A DNA stretch of 64,000 nucleotides, from the NCBI GenBank assembly GCA_022495995.1, contig JAFEMH010006982.1:42318-106317 (forward strand). The letters are read 5' to 3'. The position numbers were made by a program, and so were the translations under genes. The DNA comes from Adenophora triphylla var. japonica (lineage: Eukaryota > Streptophyta > Magnoliopsida > Asterales > Campanulaceae). The notes beneath the pieces were generated by a model that saw nothing but the letters and a program-made list of their open reading frames with translations, did not search any database and was not told the DNA's origin. Every line of letters begins with the position of its first letter. Position 1 is the first letter of the stretch. Shown piece after piece: positions 32,115-42,735 of this stretch.

Positions 32115-33110
32115 CTAGTGATAATATTTTCTAAGGTTGTCGGAATGCCATGGATGCTTGAGATCCTTCCCCTCCTTGGTCCTCAATCTGTAGGTCCCTT
32201 CTCGGATGACTTGAGTGATGATATAGGGACCTTCCCAATTTGGGGAGAGCTTGTTCTGTTTCCGCCTTCCGACTCCGGTGGCTTCGATCTTTCTAAGTAC
32301 CCAATCGCCAACTTGGAATACTCTTTTGATGACCCTCTTGTCGTGATATGCCTTGGTCCTTTGCTTGTAATTCACCATCCTCATCTGCGCAGCTAGTCGT
32401 TTTTCATCTATCGTGTCCAGTCTAGGAGCCTATTGACCTTGTTGACTTGCTCATCATAATGGGAGTTCCTTACCGTAGGGATGGCCATCTCTCGCTGGTG
32501 CTATAGCCTCGTAACCGAAGGTTAGTGCGAATGGGGTTTCCTGGTTGGCCCCGGGTGGTTGTGCGAATGACCCATAAAGCTAGGGGAAGTTCGTCCAACC
32601 ATCTACCCTCGCGACCTTCAAGATTCTTGGTGAGGGCGGTTAGGACCGCCTTTGTTGGCAGCTTCTGCTTGACCGTTGCCTTGGGGTCTGCTAACTGAAG
32701 ATTTTGCATGGCGTACTTTGACTCTCCCCAATTCTGTTGTAAATGCCGTGGAGAATTGGAGTCCATGGTCAGAAACAATTGTATGTGGAAGGCCAAATCT
32801 GCACCAGATGTTGTCGTGAACAAAGTTGATCGCATTCTCTTCCGTTATCTTGGCCAATGCCTTGGCTTCTATCCACTTGGAGAAGTAATCAACAGCCTAC
32901 TATCACGTACTTGCAATTACCACGGCGGGTGGGAAGGGTCCAATGAGGTCGATCCCCACATATCAAATGGCCACGTAGGTATTACAAGTGTTTGCTCGAC
33001 CGCAGTAGTCTTGGAATGTCGAGAACCTTTGGCATTTGTCACATTTTCTAACATAGGCGTGCGCGTCTTCCCTTAGGTTTGGCCGCAGTAACCTAGCGAT
33101 ATGACTTTGT
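32115..33110 (-). pseudogene. Gypsy integrase, frameshifted (element D)
   Basis: The C-terminal part MRMVNYKQRTKAYHDKRV through VGDWVLRKIEATG to LSPNWEGPYIITQV is at 32115-32384. The core SDHGLQFSTAFTTELG and PQGNGQAEAANKG is at 32618-32857. The upstream zinc domain VHEGVCGGHRGQNLRRQ and CDKCQRFS ends the frame at 32963-33595. No chromodomain is seen. Two or more shifts separate these parts. Confidence 0.85.
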
Positions 33111-33930
33111 CGCCTAAGGTTCTGCCCCCGGTGTCCGCCGCAAACACCTTCATGTACTTCCGCCAGGAGGTTCTCTGTTTCCTTGGGATAGACACACCTT
33201 AGCAGGGGCTTCGTGAAAGATCTTCGGTAGAGGACTCCGTTCATCACCACGAATCTTGGAGACCTCTTCTTGATAAGCTTGGCTCGAGCATCATCTTCTG
33301 GGAGTTTCTCCTTCTCAATGTATTCGATGTAGTCATCGATCCAAAGCATCTCTCTTTCGTCCGTAAGCATGACTTGTAATCTTTCATACGCAGGTTCCTC
33401 GGCATAAACTACATATGGGTTGGTCTCCGAAGGAGACACGTCCATGGTGGCTAGTTTGGAGAGAACGTCTGCGACTTGGTTGTCTTCCCTTCCTATCTCG
33501 CTTGAGCTCGAAAATTCCATTTTCTTCGTCATATCTAGGACCGTGTCTCTATACTTGGCAAGGGTGACATCTTGAGTGTTATATTCTCCCTTCACTTGCT
33601 TGACAACAAGCCGGGAGTCACGTAAAGCACCACCTTAGTTGCTCCATAGAAGGAGGCCAACTCAATGCCAAATATGAGAGCCTCGTATTCACCTTGGTTG
33701 TTAGAGGCAGGAAACCCGAAGCGGATGGCATCTTGTATAGTATATTCTCCTTCCGGGCTTGCTAGTACAACTCCAGCCTCCGCTTCTTTCCTTGGTAGCC
33801 GATCCGTCCGTATACGTGGATCCAACAATGGATGGGAGTTCAATGGGAGAGTCTTTTTCCTCCGGCGCGTTTTGCTTTCGGGAGGTGGGGAGATGCTCAC
33901 CCATAAAGGCAGTCTCGACCATGAAGTCAA
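33111..33930 (-). pseudogene. Archaeal-type RNase H and linker (element D)
   Basis: The stretch SPEGEYTIQDAIRFGFPASN followed by NQGEYEALIFGIELA (33592-33930) is the second RNase H domain that Tat-lineage elements carry after the usual one. It continues with LVVKQ- and REDNQVADVLSKLATMD-type motifs in the next frame (32963-33595), where the domain ends and the link to integrase begins. Confidence 0.8.
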
Positions 33931-34370
33931 CCAAAGGTTGTGCTAAGAGGGTCTTCCTTGGTTGGTAAGTGATATCAAACTCCGTTAGAGCGATTGACCA
34001 ATTAAGGAGACGTCCCGAGCCGTCCAACTTGTGAAGGATTTTCTTCAATGGTTCGTTGGTGTAGACGGTGATAGGGTGTGCGGAAAAATATGCACGCAGC
34101 TTCCTTGAAGCAATGACTAGTGCGTATGCTATCTTCTCCACATTAAAATATCTCGTTTCTACATCTGGACAGGGCCTTTGAGACATAGTAGACGGGCTTC
34201 GAATTCCTTCATCCTTTCGAACTAAGACAATGCGACGCCGTGATCGCGGCGGCTAGGAAGACGTATAGCATCTCACCGTAAGTCGGATCGCTAAGCAAGG
34301 GAGGGGAACCCAAGTACTCCTTCAACCGGAGGAACGCTTCCGAGCATTCAGAGTCCAGGAGAAGCTCTTG
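33931..34370 (-). pseudogene. Gypsy RNase H (element D)
   Basis: The minus-strand frame at 33701-34186 includes RYFNVEKIAYALVIASRKL, RAYFSAHPITVYTNEPLK and LLNWSIALTEFDITYQPR, the conserved end of the gypsy reverse transcriptase-linked RNase H. A frameshift separates it from the reverse transcriptase upstream. Confidence 0.85.
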
Positions 34371-35350
34371 GTACCCTTCAATACCTTGAAGAAAGGCAAA
34401 GACTTTTCGGCGGACTTGGCGATGAACCTTCCAAGGGCCGCAATTCTTCCATTAAGTCTTTGGACCTCCTTGATGGTGGTAGGTTCCTTCATGTCAATGA
34501 GCGCCTTGATCTTTTCGGGTTTGCTTCAATCCCCTCTAGAAACCATGAAGCCCGAATTTCCTCGCAAGAACTCCGAACACGCACTTGCTTGGATTCGCCT
34601 TCATGTTGTTTGCTTCGGAGGTTGTGAATGGTCTCTTCTAGGTCAGAACGTGGTGCCTTCCTTGGTCTTTATGACCATGTCATCAATATAAGCCTCCATG
34701 TTTCTACCTATCTCGACTTGCAAAAACTTGATTTACCATCCGTTGGTAAGTGGCACCGGCATTCTTGAGCCCAAAAGGCATCATGATGTAGCGTAAATTC
34801 CCCACGTGTGTTTGAAAGGCGCCTTCTCGATGTCTTCTTTCGCCATTTTTATCTCGATGATAGCCCGAGTAGGCATCTAAGAAGCCGAGAGTTTGGTGTC
34901 CGTAAATGGAGTCCACCAACTTGTCGATTCCGGGGAGAGGATAACCGTCCCTGGGGCAAGCTTTGTTTAGATCAAGAAAGCTCTATGCACATACGCCATT
35001 TCCCATTTTGCTTCTTCACCATAACGACATTAGCCAACCAAACGGGTATTTGACTTCGCGAATTATTCCGGCGCCGAGTAATTTCGCACCTCTTCTTTTA
35101 TAGCTTCCTCCTTGTCCCTTGCAAAATTTCTCCTCGTCCGGGAGATGGTCTTCGCTAAAGGATCAACTTCTAAGCGGTGGAGGGCTACTTCTTCATTGAT
35201 CCCCCTCATGTCTTCGACTCTCCAAGCAAAGACGTCGAGACTGTTTTTTAAGAGGGATATGCTTCTTTCTTTCTCTTCCCGTGATAGCCGGCCTCCTAGC
35301 TTGATTTTTGTTCGGGATAGTCGGGATTAATGACTACCTCTTCTAGCTCA
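34371..35350 (-). pseudogene. Gypsy reverse transcriptase, fragmented (element D)
   Basis: Recognisable blocks on the minus strand: TLGFLDAYSGYH and MMPFGLKNAGATYQRMVNQV at 34704-34919, and the catalytic YIDD (codons at 34679-34690, read EAYIDDMV). Fragments of the N-terminal LDPxFxPIxQ type and finger motifs lie around 34990-35200. At least three frame changes occur. The catalytic Asp pair is retained, with Ile in place of the common Val. Confidence 0.85.
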
Positions 35351-35580
35351 TCTAGAGGCTTCATTTCTCGTCCGTCTCGAAATTCCAGGGATTCGATGAT
35401 GATCTCTCGATTCTCCTCCCTTCATTGTCGTTTACATTGAGGCCTTCTTCCTCCATAAGTTTATCGATGTCCGGAAGATCGTTCTTCCCCGAGTCATGGT
35501 TGGCCCCCGAGTCCGGTCATTGACGAGAATGGGGTCTTCCTCGGAGATGGGTAGAACTATGCCTTGGTCATCCGCAGCTT

Positions 35581-36240
35581 CTAGGACCATAGGCTCTTCT
35601 TCCAGGTGGGTAGAGTTACGCCTTGGTCATCCACAATTTCTAGGACCATAGGTTCCTCTTCCTCACTTTCCCATACTTCACGGATATAGTTCATTCTAGA
35701 GCTAGTTTCCGTAGTCTTCTGTGATTTGGTGATCTTGATGTTCTCCTCGGGCGTATCTATCTCCACGCTTTTTGACTTTTTCCGGCTCTTGACAACATGT
35801 TCCAAGAAATCTTTGGGGGTTGCCCTCACGCATCCAATGCCAAAGACGAGTGGGAAATTTAACTCGTTGGTGAGGAAGGGAGGCTACCATCCCAAGTTTG
35901 GCTTGACTTGGAATGCCGATAATCGCATGATAGTCACTAGTCAAATCCATGACTATGAAAGTGACAAAGAGCTTTGGCTCGGAAGGGATGATCGCCGACT
36001 TCGAGTTCTAGTTCTACTGCTCTCTTTGCTCCAACCTTATGGTTGGTGAATCCTTCAAGCCTTCCATGATATGGCTCTAGCGCAGTTGTCCTTCAACCCC
36101 ATTTGTTGGAAGGCCGAATAGTACAAGATGTCACGGGAGGCCCCCCGTGTCAACAAGAAGTCTTTCGGATTCAACATTGTCAATTCGACCTTTGATGACC
36201 AATGGCCGCTCACGAGCCGCTCGACTTCCCGCCAACTCAT
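35581..36240 (-). pseudogene. Gypsy aspartic protease region, frameshifted (element D)
   Basis: VDTGG is readable near 36145-36165 on the minus strand but lies in a different frame from the following SRDILYYSAFQQMGLKD, so a one-base change in the G run destroys the active-site loop. Downstream, DLTSDYHAIIGIPSQAKL and HQRVKFPT match the post-protease region of Tat elements. Confidence 0.75.
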
Positions 36241-36302
36241 TTGGAGAAAAGCTAATGATTTCTTCCGCTTTATGGATCCAAGCAGGACATGGTATACTTT
36301 GC

Positions 36303-38290
36303 TTAGCTCGTGGATCTCGGTCCCTTAGCTTTCGTGGAGGTCACCTCTTCGCGGATCACATGTAGTTTAGCCCTAGGAGGCCTCCGATCTTCATCCTCAC
36401 TCTTGGAATCATCTTCACTCTCCTCTTGCTTCCGCTTTCGCTTGCCATCTTTCTTCATGACATAACGGTCTAACTTTCCCTCGTCAACCCATTGTTGGAT
36501 TATTTTCTTAAGGGCCCAAAGAACCATCAGTGGTGTGCCCGTTGTCCTTGTGAAAATCACGGCATTTGTTCTTGTTGCGGGGATATTTTGGGTGATCGCT
36601 CGGCGGACGAGGTGGAGGAAGGTTCACCACCGCATGATTTCGGAGATGGGCTTTGTAAGAGGGGTGAACTCCGGCTTCTGCTTGCTTCGGTTCTATTCTT
36701 TCCTTTGGAACCCTTGCCGTTCCCGTTGTCATTCCTCGTCTGGAGTTAGTTGCTTCAGTTCCGTCTTGTCGCCTCCCCTTTTCTTTGTCTTGTCTTCACC
36801 ATGGAAATGGCATAAGCCACTTTGTACAATTCGGCCTTGAGCCGGGTTCCCCGGGCCGAGAGTTCATAAATGAGGGGGCCAGATTTTAACCCGTAGTTGA
36901 AGCAAACTATGACCTCCCTATCGCCGAGGCTTTCTTCGACTTGGTCCGCCATTTTTCGAACCTATCAGTAGTAGCTGAGGGTGGTCTCTCCCTTCCCTTG
37001 CTCAATGTTGGCCAAGTCGGTTAATCTCATCTTCCTCTTCCCAGCCGTGGCAAAGTGATCTAAGAACATTCTCCTCATGCCCCTCCAGCAATCGATGCAA
37101 CCTTTCTTGAGCTCACGGAACCAGTCAAAGCCGTTCGGAAAAGGTGCTCGCGAAAGCTTTGCAGAGCAAGTCATCAGCAGTGGTGAGGAGATTCATGGTT
37201 TGTTCAAAACTTTGCACATGGTCCTTGGCGTCAGTGGTTCCGTTATATTTCTCGAAATTTGGGAGCTTGAGGTTAGGATGTGGAGGTGCAGTAGTTATCC
37301 TCAAGGAAAACGGACGGGTGGCCCAATCATAATCGTCGTCATTATATTTCTTTCCCCTCTCCATATCATCCAAATTTGTTTCAACAGCTCCCATTGCTTT
37401 GTTTCTATTTCCTTCTCACTGCTTGAGCGAGTGCTTCGTTGGGAGCTTCTGACTGACTTGTCTTTGGGGCGATCATTCACCCTACTATGCTCCACTTCAT
37501 GTCGGTGGCCATCACGTCTGGAGGGGGCCTTATCACGTCTTGGTTCCAGGTCTTGTGCGCCTAGTATCATCCTGTAGGGCTCTGGGGTCCTTGGCCTAGC
37601 GAATTCTCGATGCCGAGGACGAGGAGAGTCCGGACGACGAGGACGATGCGAATCTGAACGACGAGGACGAGGAGAATCTGGCCGACGAGCTCGAGGAGAC
37701 GCGGGACGCCTAGGTGTCATGATGAGGCGAGCAGGGGATAGGCGCCTATTCAAGCCGAGTCTTGTCCTTAGGTCCTTGGAGTTCACTTCCTCTTCCCTAG
37801 GAGTTATTTGGCTTCTCGTGTCGACCACAGGATCCTTATGCTTACCGTTATGCCGAGGACGAGGAGAATCCCCGGCGGGGCCGTAGTTCGGCCAGCCTTT
37901 AGGGGAGGAGCCTGATGCTCTCCCCTGTTCCTTTCTCAAAGGTGGGCCCATTGATGGTACAATGAAGGGAGCCATGGAATGATGCGGGTCCATTTGCAAA
38001 AGAGCAACTTGTGTTTCATACATCCTTTGCAAAGTCTCCATTTGTTTGTGTAACAAAGAGCGTCGGCCAACGGGCCGAGATCCTCCCGCTTGACCGGCGT
38101 CGGCATTCTTTGTTTTCTTCCTTCCCGCTTGCTTCCCACGAGCACGAGTAGGACGAGGAAGGTCATTGCCCTCTCCTCGGCATTTGCCTCGACCCATGGA
38201 ACGAAGAGTCATGGCAAGGGGAGGAATGGCATCGGCTTGAGGTAGAGGAGGAGGAGGAGGCAGCCGCTCCTCGGCTCCGTGTTTCCCCAT
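36303..38290 (-). pseudogene. gag: Gypsy gag, fragmented (element D)
   Basis: Starts MGKHGAEERLPPPPPLPQAD at 38290. The N-terminal about 250 residues are basic and proline-rich, with RRPDSPRPRR-type repeats encoded at about 37600-37700. The capsid part is in pieces: LKLPNFEKYNGTTDAKDHVQ at 37125-37394, then RMFLDHFATAGKRKMRLTDL at 36965-37174. The end (36303-36732) has RNKNKCRDFHKDNGHTTD, a zinc-knuckle-like stretch, and an acidic/basic tail. Confidence 0.8.
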
Positions 38291-38676
38291 TCACTTGGGT
38301 GGGATCCTCACCGTAACACTTGTGAATTGTCCGTCCATTATGATTCACAAAGATTATTAAATGCGAAATTTTCCAAAAATCACAATTTCACTGTAACCGA
38401 ATTTATGGCTAAATTTAGGGTAAATTTTAACCAAAAACAAATGTACCAATTGTGATTTTTCCAACACAAAATTTCAAGCCACAAATTTTGCTTCGTACGT
38501 GAACTAGCAGCTTCCGCCGAATTAATGCAGCTTTCCGTGGAAGTTTACAAATTCCGACCGAATCAAGAACAGAGCTGTCGGAGCAAAAATTTCCGATTTC
38601 AATCAAGAACAAATCCAACGGAAAATAGCTTCTCTGCCGAGATTTTCCAGGCCAAACAAAGGGTGTTTGACTCGAT

Positions 38677-38694
38677 TTCCCGGCAATGGAACCA
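38677..38694 (-). promoter_or_regulatory. Primer binding site candidate of element D
   Basis: On the minus strand TGGTTCCATTGCCGGGAA lies two bases after the LTR. It is not the Met-tRNA site used by the Copia elements here. The TTGCCGGGAAATCGA part resembles the 3' half of another tRNA, possibly tRNA-Asp. Assignment is uncertain. Confidence 0.55.
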
Positions 38695-38696
38695 AT

Positions 38697-39446
38697 TGAT
38701 GATGCCAAAATCGTCAAAACAGCCCAAATCCAAGCGTTGAATGCTCCGGCGATTGCAAGGCCTGAAAATAAGAGAAAACACATAAATTAAGCCGGGGCGG
38801 ATCCGGCTAAAGGCCCTCCGGCGTGAGAGTAAGTTCACGGTTTGTATATGAGAAAACAAATGGACAGAGTTTCTCCAATGTAAAAAGTAACGTACCGAAT
38901 AATGAGCCATGGGGCTTGTATTTATAGGAATGGATTGATAGAATCCATGTTGGAGTGAACTTGTAAAGAGATAAGATATAATCCTAAGAGAATTATATCT
39001 GTTAAGGAGTCATTGTTTGACTTGAATTGATATTGGTAATTGTAATCCTGATTGGATTACAACTGTATAATCCTTGGTGAATAAAGATTGTAACTGCTAG
39101 CCGGAACGCCGAGGAAGGCAAATGATTTTCCTCGGCCTTTGGCAAATAAGCCGAGGAAAGTGATTTTGCTTCCTCGTCATTTGGTAAATGGCCGACACGG
39201 AGATATGCCGGGGAGAATGATTTTCTTTCCTCGTCACTTGAATATATGCCGAGCAAATAACTTCTCTCTCCTCGGTACTTCCGACATGGCGGCCCAAAAA
39301 TGATGATAGAAGGCCGAGATAAATGCTCCTCGGCATACGAGGAAGATCTTACTCGGCCCTAATACTTCATAATTAGACAATATCCACTGCCCAATATAGT
39401 TGGCAAGTTGTGCAGTTCCCGTGTTCGTAATGGTTTATACCGTTCA
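38697..39446 (-). repeat. 5' LTR of element D
   Basis: 750 bp. Its promoter side carries the TATA box at 38919-38926. The last about 45 bases (GCAAGTTGTGCAGTTCCCGT...) differ from the 3' LTR, although both end GGTTTATACCGTTCA. Confidence 0.95.
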
Positions 39447-39473
39447 GTATCTATTGAACTGGAACGAAGGGAG
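39447..39473. mobile_element. Right end of the MITE split by element D
   Basis: GTATC (target duplication) followed by CTATTGAACTGGAACGAAGGGAG and TA. Together with 26449-26713 this makes one MITE of about 285 bp. Confidence 0.85.
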
Positions 39474-40035
39474 TATATGATTTTAAAGATAAGATATCAC
39501 CATACAAATTGAGCCGACATGAATCCACATTGAATGAGTTGATTCGGAGTTGTGCTCGCTAGCTTTCAAGTCAAGCTTTATTTTAGAGCCCAAGTTTTTT
39601 ATTCATTAGACCACAAATAAAATTTTGCACAAAAAGATTTATTATTTCTGTCTTAGTTTAAGGTTGTTATTTTTATTTTTAATTTGTCTTTAATATTTTT
39701 ATTTGCTTTATTATTTAAAATAAAACGAATAATAATAATAATATCCATTTATCATTCTCACAAAAGTGAAACATACTACCCAATTTCTATCTTTTATTTT
39801 ACTTTTCAAGTTTATAATATTTTATTATTTTATTTGTGTGATAAGTCAAATTAACTAAAACATTAAATAGGAAAGAAAATACCGTAAAAACGAAAATGTG
39901 AAGTAGCGTTGAATATAGACACTACTAGAGCTTTCTAGATTCCTAACCAATTTTTTTCCCTATTTCCTTCTTCCAGATTTTACTAGTTTTTTCCGGGAAA
40001 ATTCTCCGCTCAATCTTCCTCTTTTTCTCTCTCCC
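39474..40035. other. AT-rich upstream region of the zinc-ribbon gene
   Basis: No repeat or gene is recognised. It becomes pyrimidine-rich (CTTCCTCTTTTTCTCTCTCC) toward 40035, as is common in plant promoters. Confidence 0.5.
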
Positions 40036-40045
40036 TATTTATATC
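40036..40045 (+). promoter_or_regulatory. Candidate TATA box of the zinc-ribbon gene
   Basis: TATTTATATC about 30-40 bases before a plausible start site, with a 5' leader of about 110 bases to the ATG. Confidence 0.4.
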
Positions 40046-40183
40046 TTCCCTTCAATTTCATTTGAAATTCACAGAGAAACAAGTCAACATCCCAAACTAC
40101 CATTTCCTTTCCAGCCAAAGTATTCACAAATTTCTCAAATCAAACCCGAATAAATCGGCAAATATATCGAATCCCATAGAGAG

Positions 40184-40387
40184 ATGTGTTTGGTGTTTGT
40201 ATGCGATGAAGACGAGAGGGTGATCGGAAGGAAGCAGGCGCCGGGAGCGTGTCCGTATTGCGGAGGGATGATTCAGGCGACAGACGTAGAATCAGAATGG
40301 AGGTTTTGCTTTGTTCCTATCTATTTCAAAACGAAGCGCAAGTATTATTGTTCAATCTGTTCACGGCGACTAGTCCTTCAATACTAG
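40184..40387 (+). CDS. Small zinc-ribbon protein, likely host gene
   Basis: A 67-residue single-exon protein starting MCLVFVCDEDERVIGR. Two CxxC pairs (Cys23/Cys26 in CPYCGG and Cys56/Cys59 in YYCSIC) are spaced like a zinc ribbon, separated by a hydrophobic and aromatic core (WRFCFVPIYFKTKRK). The basic C-terminus ends RRLVLQY. No signal peptide or membrane span is seen. It resembles a conserved family of plant proteins of about 70 residues whose function I do not know. It is unrelated to the transposons around it and is the only intact, host-like frame in the window. A TATA-like box, pyrimidine-rich leader and AT-rich 3' region fit an expressed gene. Confidence 0.8.
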   Translation: MCLVFVCDEDERVIGRKQAPGACPYCGGMIQATDVESEWRFCFVPIYFKTKRKYYCSICSRRLVLQY

Positions 40388-40877
40388 AATCCTTATATAT
40401 ATGTGTGTGTATATAATCTAGCAAAGAGGTTGAAGAAGAGGTTTGATTTGATTTTGTTCTATATTTCTGTAAATATAAATGTTTTAATCTGAGGAGATTT
40501 ATGTATATTATTGTGGAATTTGCTAACCCTGGACTGCTCATATTCCTGATTTTTCCTTTATTTTTTCTTAGTTATTCAGGTCATCTCTAGCTCATCCTTT
40601 TTCTTTTTTTTTTTTTTTAATAGCAAACATGGGGGTTAATTTCCATAGATTTTGCTCTCAACTAGTATATCATCCGGATGATGCAGAGATATAAAATTTT
40701 TTAGCTAAAAATGGAAATAAAATACAGAAAAGTAAACAAAGAAATAACCGTACAAATTAAATTGTCTGTTATACATCTGTAAACAATATTTTAGAAATTT
40801 TATTGTATTTTTTTTTAAAAATAAAAAAATTCATGGTATTGATCTTGATGGTGATATCATAAATATATATTCATATA
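40388..40877 (+). other. 3' region of the zinc-ribbon gene and AT-rich DNA
   Basis: Directly after the stop the sequence has TATATATGTGTGTGTATATA and AATATAAATG, possible polyadenylation context. A poly-T run lies at about 40601-40618. No further gene. Confidence 0.5.
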
Positions 40878-41087
40878 CTCCCTCCGTCCCGTCCGAAGTA
40901 TCTCAAAATCATTCATCCATGGAAATTAAGGAATGAATATATATAATGCAAAATATAGATAATGGGAATGAAACAGTGTATAGTGAAATAAATGTTGTGA
41001 GTATGAAAAGTGATGTAGAAAAGAGAAAGTCGAATAGGAAATAGTTAGTGAATATTTATTGGGACACTTTGAATGGGACGGAGGGAA
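40878..41087. mobile_element. Stowaway-like MITE
   Basis: Ends CTCCCTCCGTCCCGTCCGAAG and an inverse ending GAATGGGACGGAGGGAA, flanked by TA. About 210 bp. Non-coding. Confidence 0.8.
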
Positions 41088-41555
41088 TATGTTTTAAGAA
41101 AGAAATTATTAACGAGTAGGGATAGAAGATATGAGTTACACATTTTGAATAAATTCCTTAAACACCACTGAAATTATCCGGGATTTCGCGCGGACGCGAA
41201 ATGCGGTTGTCTTTCGCGGGGGGTTGGTGTCTGAGACCTCGCTTCATGGGAAGGAAAAAATGAGGAGTCGCCACGCGGTTTTTGTATTTTGAGCCCAAAC
41301 GTTGAGAAACGGCTTTAGAAAATGGTGTTGTTTTTATTGGTAGCAAAAACTTAGGAAAAGACTTTGAAAACGGGGGATCATTTTTATTGGTAGCAAAAAC
41401 GAGTAAAAAGCTTTGAATACCAGAGATTGTTAGGTTCGGAGGTCACGTTACGTTTCGGGTAGAGTATTACGAGATCGCCCGAAATGCCTCGCATGACGAG
41501 TCTTTCTACCTTTCTCGAAAACGTGTGTGTGTGTGTTTGTGTTTTTTGAAATGGG

Positions 41556-41880
41556 GCTTGAATGACAAGCTTAATCTTGGTTTGAATGTCAAACGTTGAT
41601 TAGGTGACTTTGTTTGAAAAGACGAGCGTTTGAATGACAAACGTCGGTTTTGAGTTGAAATGAGCGTTTGCGTGGCAAACGTCGATTTTGAGTTTGAAAA
41701 GGAGTTCGAAGGTCGAACTCCGATTTTTTGAACCGGGTGTGTCATTGTTAACGATTTTTACGGGAAAAATGCGTATTAAATGATTTTAAGTGTCAAATGG
41801 CGGCTTTTAGTTTGAAGATGAGCGTTCGGAGGCCGAACGTCATTTCGCGCGTTTTGAAAGAGAGTTCGAAGGACGAACTC
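41556..41880. repeat. Inverted-repeat series with changing arms (element E LTR)
   Basis: Six short hairpins in a row: GCTTG/CAAGC (41556-41570), GTTTGA/TCAAAC (41580-41594), CGTTTG/CAAACG (41627-41643 and 41665-41681), GGAGTTCGA/TCGAACTCC (41701-41721), CGTTCGG/CCGAACG (41823-41839) and GAGTTCG/CGAACTC (41862-41880). Loops are three to five bases, often AATGA or AGG. Confidence 0.85.
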
Positions 41881-41952
41881 CGGTTTTGAACCGGGCATTA
41901 CATTGTTAACGATTTTTACGGGAAAAATGCGTATTAAATGATATGCGATCAA

Positions 41953-42188
41953 CGAATCGGGTTGCGACTCGGACTTTGAAAAGTAAATACTATCACGATC
42001 CAAACGGGTCGGACTTCGTAAATGACAGTATTTAAAGTGCGCTATCAACGGAATCAAACGATCCGAAATTGTAAATGACGATCGACGAGTCAAACGACTC
42101 GGAATTGTAAATGACGATCAACGAGGCCAATCGGCTCGGAATTGTAAATGACAGAAATTAAATGACGATCAACGAATCGATCGATCCG
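41953..42188. repeat. Six-hairpin array with covarying stems (element E LTR)
   Basis: Hairpins at 41953-41971, 41996-42011, 42049-42065, 42086-42101, 42122-42138 and 42173-42188. Arms are CGAATCG/CGACTCG, CGATCC/GGGTCG, CGGAATC/GATCCG, CGAGTC/GACTCG, CGAGGCC/GGCTCG and CGAATC/GATCCG. Each of the later four is followed by a constant tail close to GAATTGTAAATGACGATCAA. Spacing is 35-53 bases. Confidence 0.8.
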
Positions 42189-42662
42189 GAATTGGTAAAT
42201 GACGTAAAAGTAAACGGAACGGGGTCGGAACGCCGTTTTTGTTGGGTTTTATGGTTCCATGCGCAGCGGAATTAAGCATCAAATTAACACAAAACCCAAG
42301 CCCTAAGATCCGTTCAATACGATTAAATTGAATTCCTATGAGATAGAATTTACTAACCTTAATTGCTTTTCGGTCTTGAGCTATCGAACGGATAATTATG
42401 TGATTCGTAATCACAAATTTTTGATCTTCAAATCTTCGAATCTTCAACTTCTTTGGATCTTCAGATTTGAACTCTAGGCCTTTGATTTGTTGGAACAAAT
42501 TAAGACCCTCTTTTGGTAATCCACACAAATATGAATGTCGAGAACGATTCTCGGGTTGGGAATTGCTAGATTCCTAAAACTTATGGAAGAATATTGAGAG
42601 TATTTTGTTATGATTTTCCCTTGAAAATTTCGGCCAGACCATTAGGGTTAACAGACCTCTCA

Positions 42663-42670
42663 TATTTATA
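42663..42670 (-). promoter_or_regulatory. TATA box in 3' LTR of element B
   Basis: TATAAATA on the minus strand. The matching box in the 5' LTR, which would drive the element, is at 49334-49341. Confidence 0.6.
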
Positions 42671-42735
42671 CTACTTTAGTGTAAATATGTTTCCTAATCG
42701 AATTAGGAGAACAGGCTGTCAAAAACGCGTCTGGT

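Larger units (their letters stand above)
26714..39446 (-). mobile_element. Ty3/gypsy Tat-type retrotransposon with antisense gene (element D)
   Basis: A 12,733-bp element with LTRs of 730 and 750 bp, flanked by GTATC at 26709-26713 and 39447-39451. On the minus strand the order is gag, protease, reverse transcriptase, RNase H, a second (archaeal-type) RNase H, integrase. This order and the extra RNase H mark the Tat/Ogre lineage of Ty3/gypsy. Downstream of integrase lie a tandem array and a spliced gene on the opposite strand. Extra ORFs in this place and orientation are known in Tat elements. Gag-pol is broken by many single-base shifts even though the LTRs look young. Confidence 0.9.
41169..42239 (-). 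repeat. 3' LTR of element E, left piece (R/U5 side)
   Basis: Starts near TGAAATTATCCGGGATTTCG, with the inverted repeat ATTTCGCG-CGGA-CGCGAAAT at about 41182-41201. It includes a GAGGAGTCGCCAC block like that in Ogre LTR ends, a short GT microsatellite (41523-41539) and two families of hairpins (41556-41880 and 41953-42188). Confidence 0.7.
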
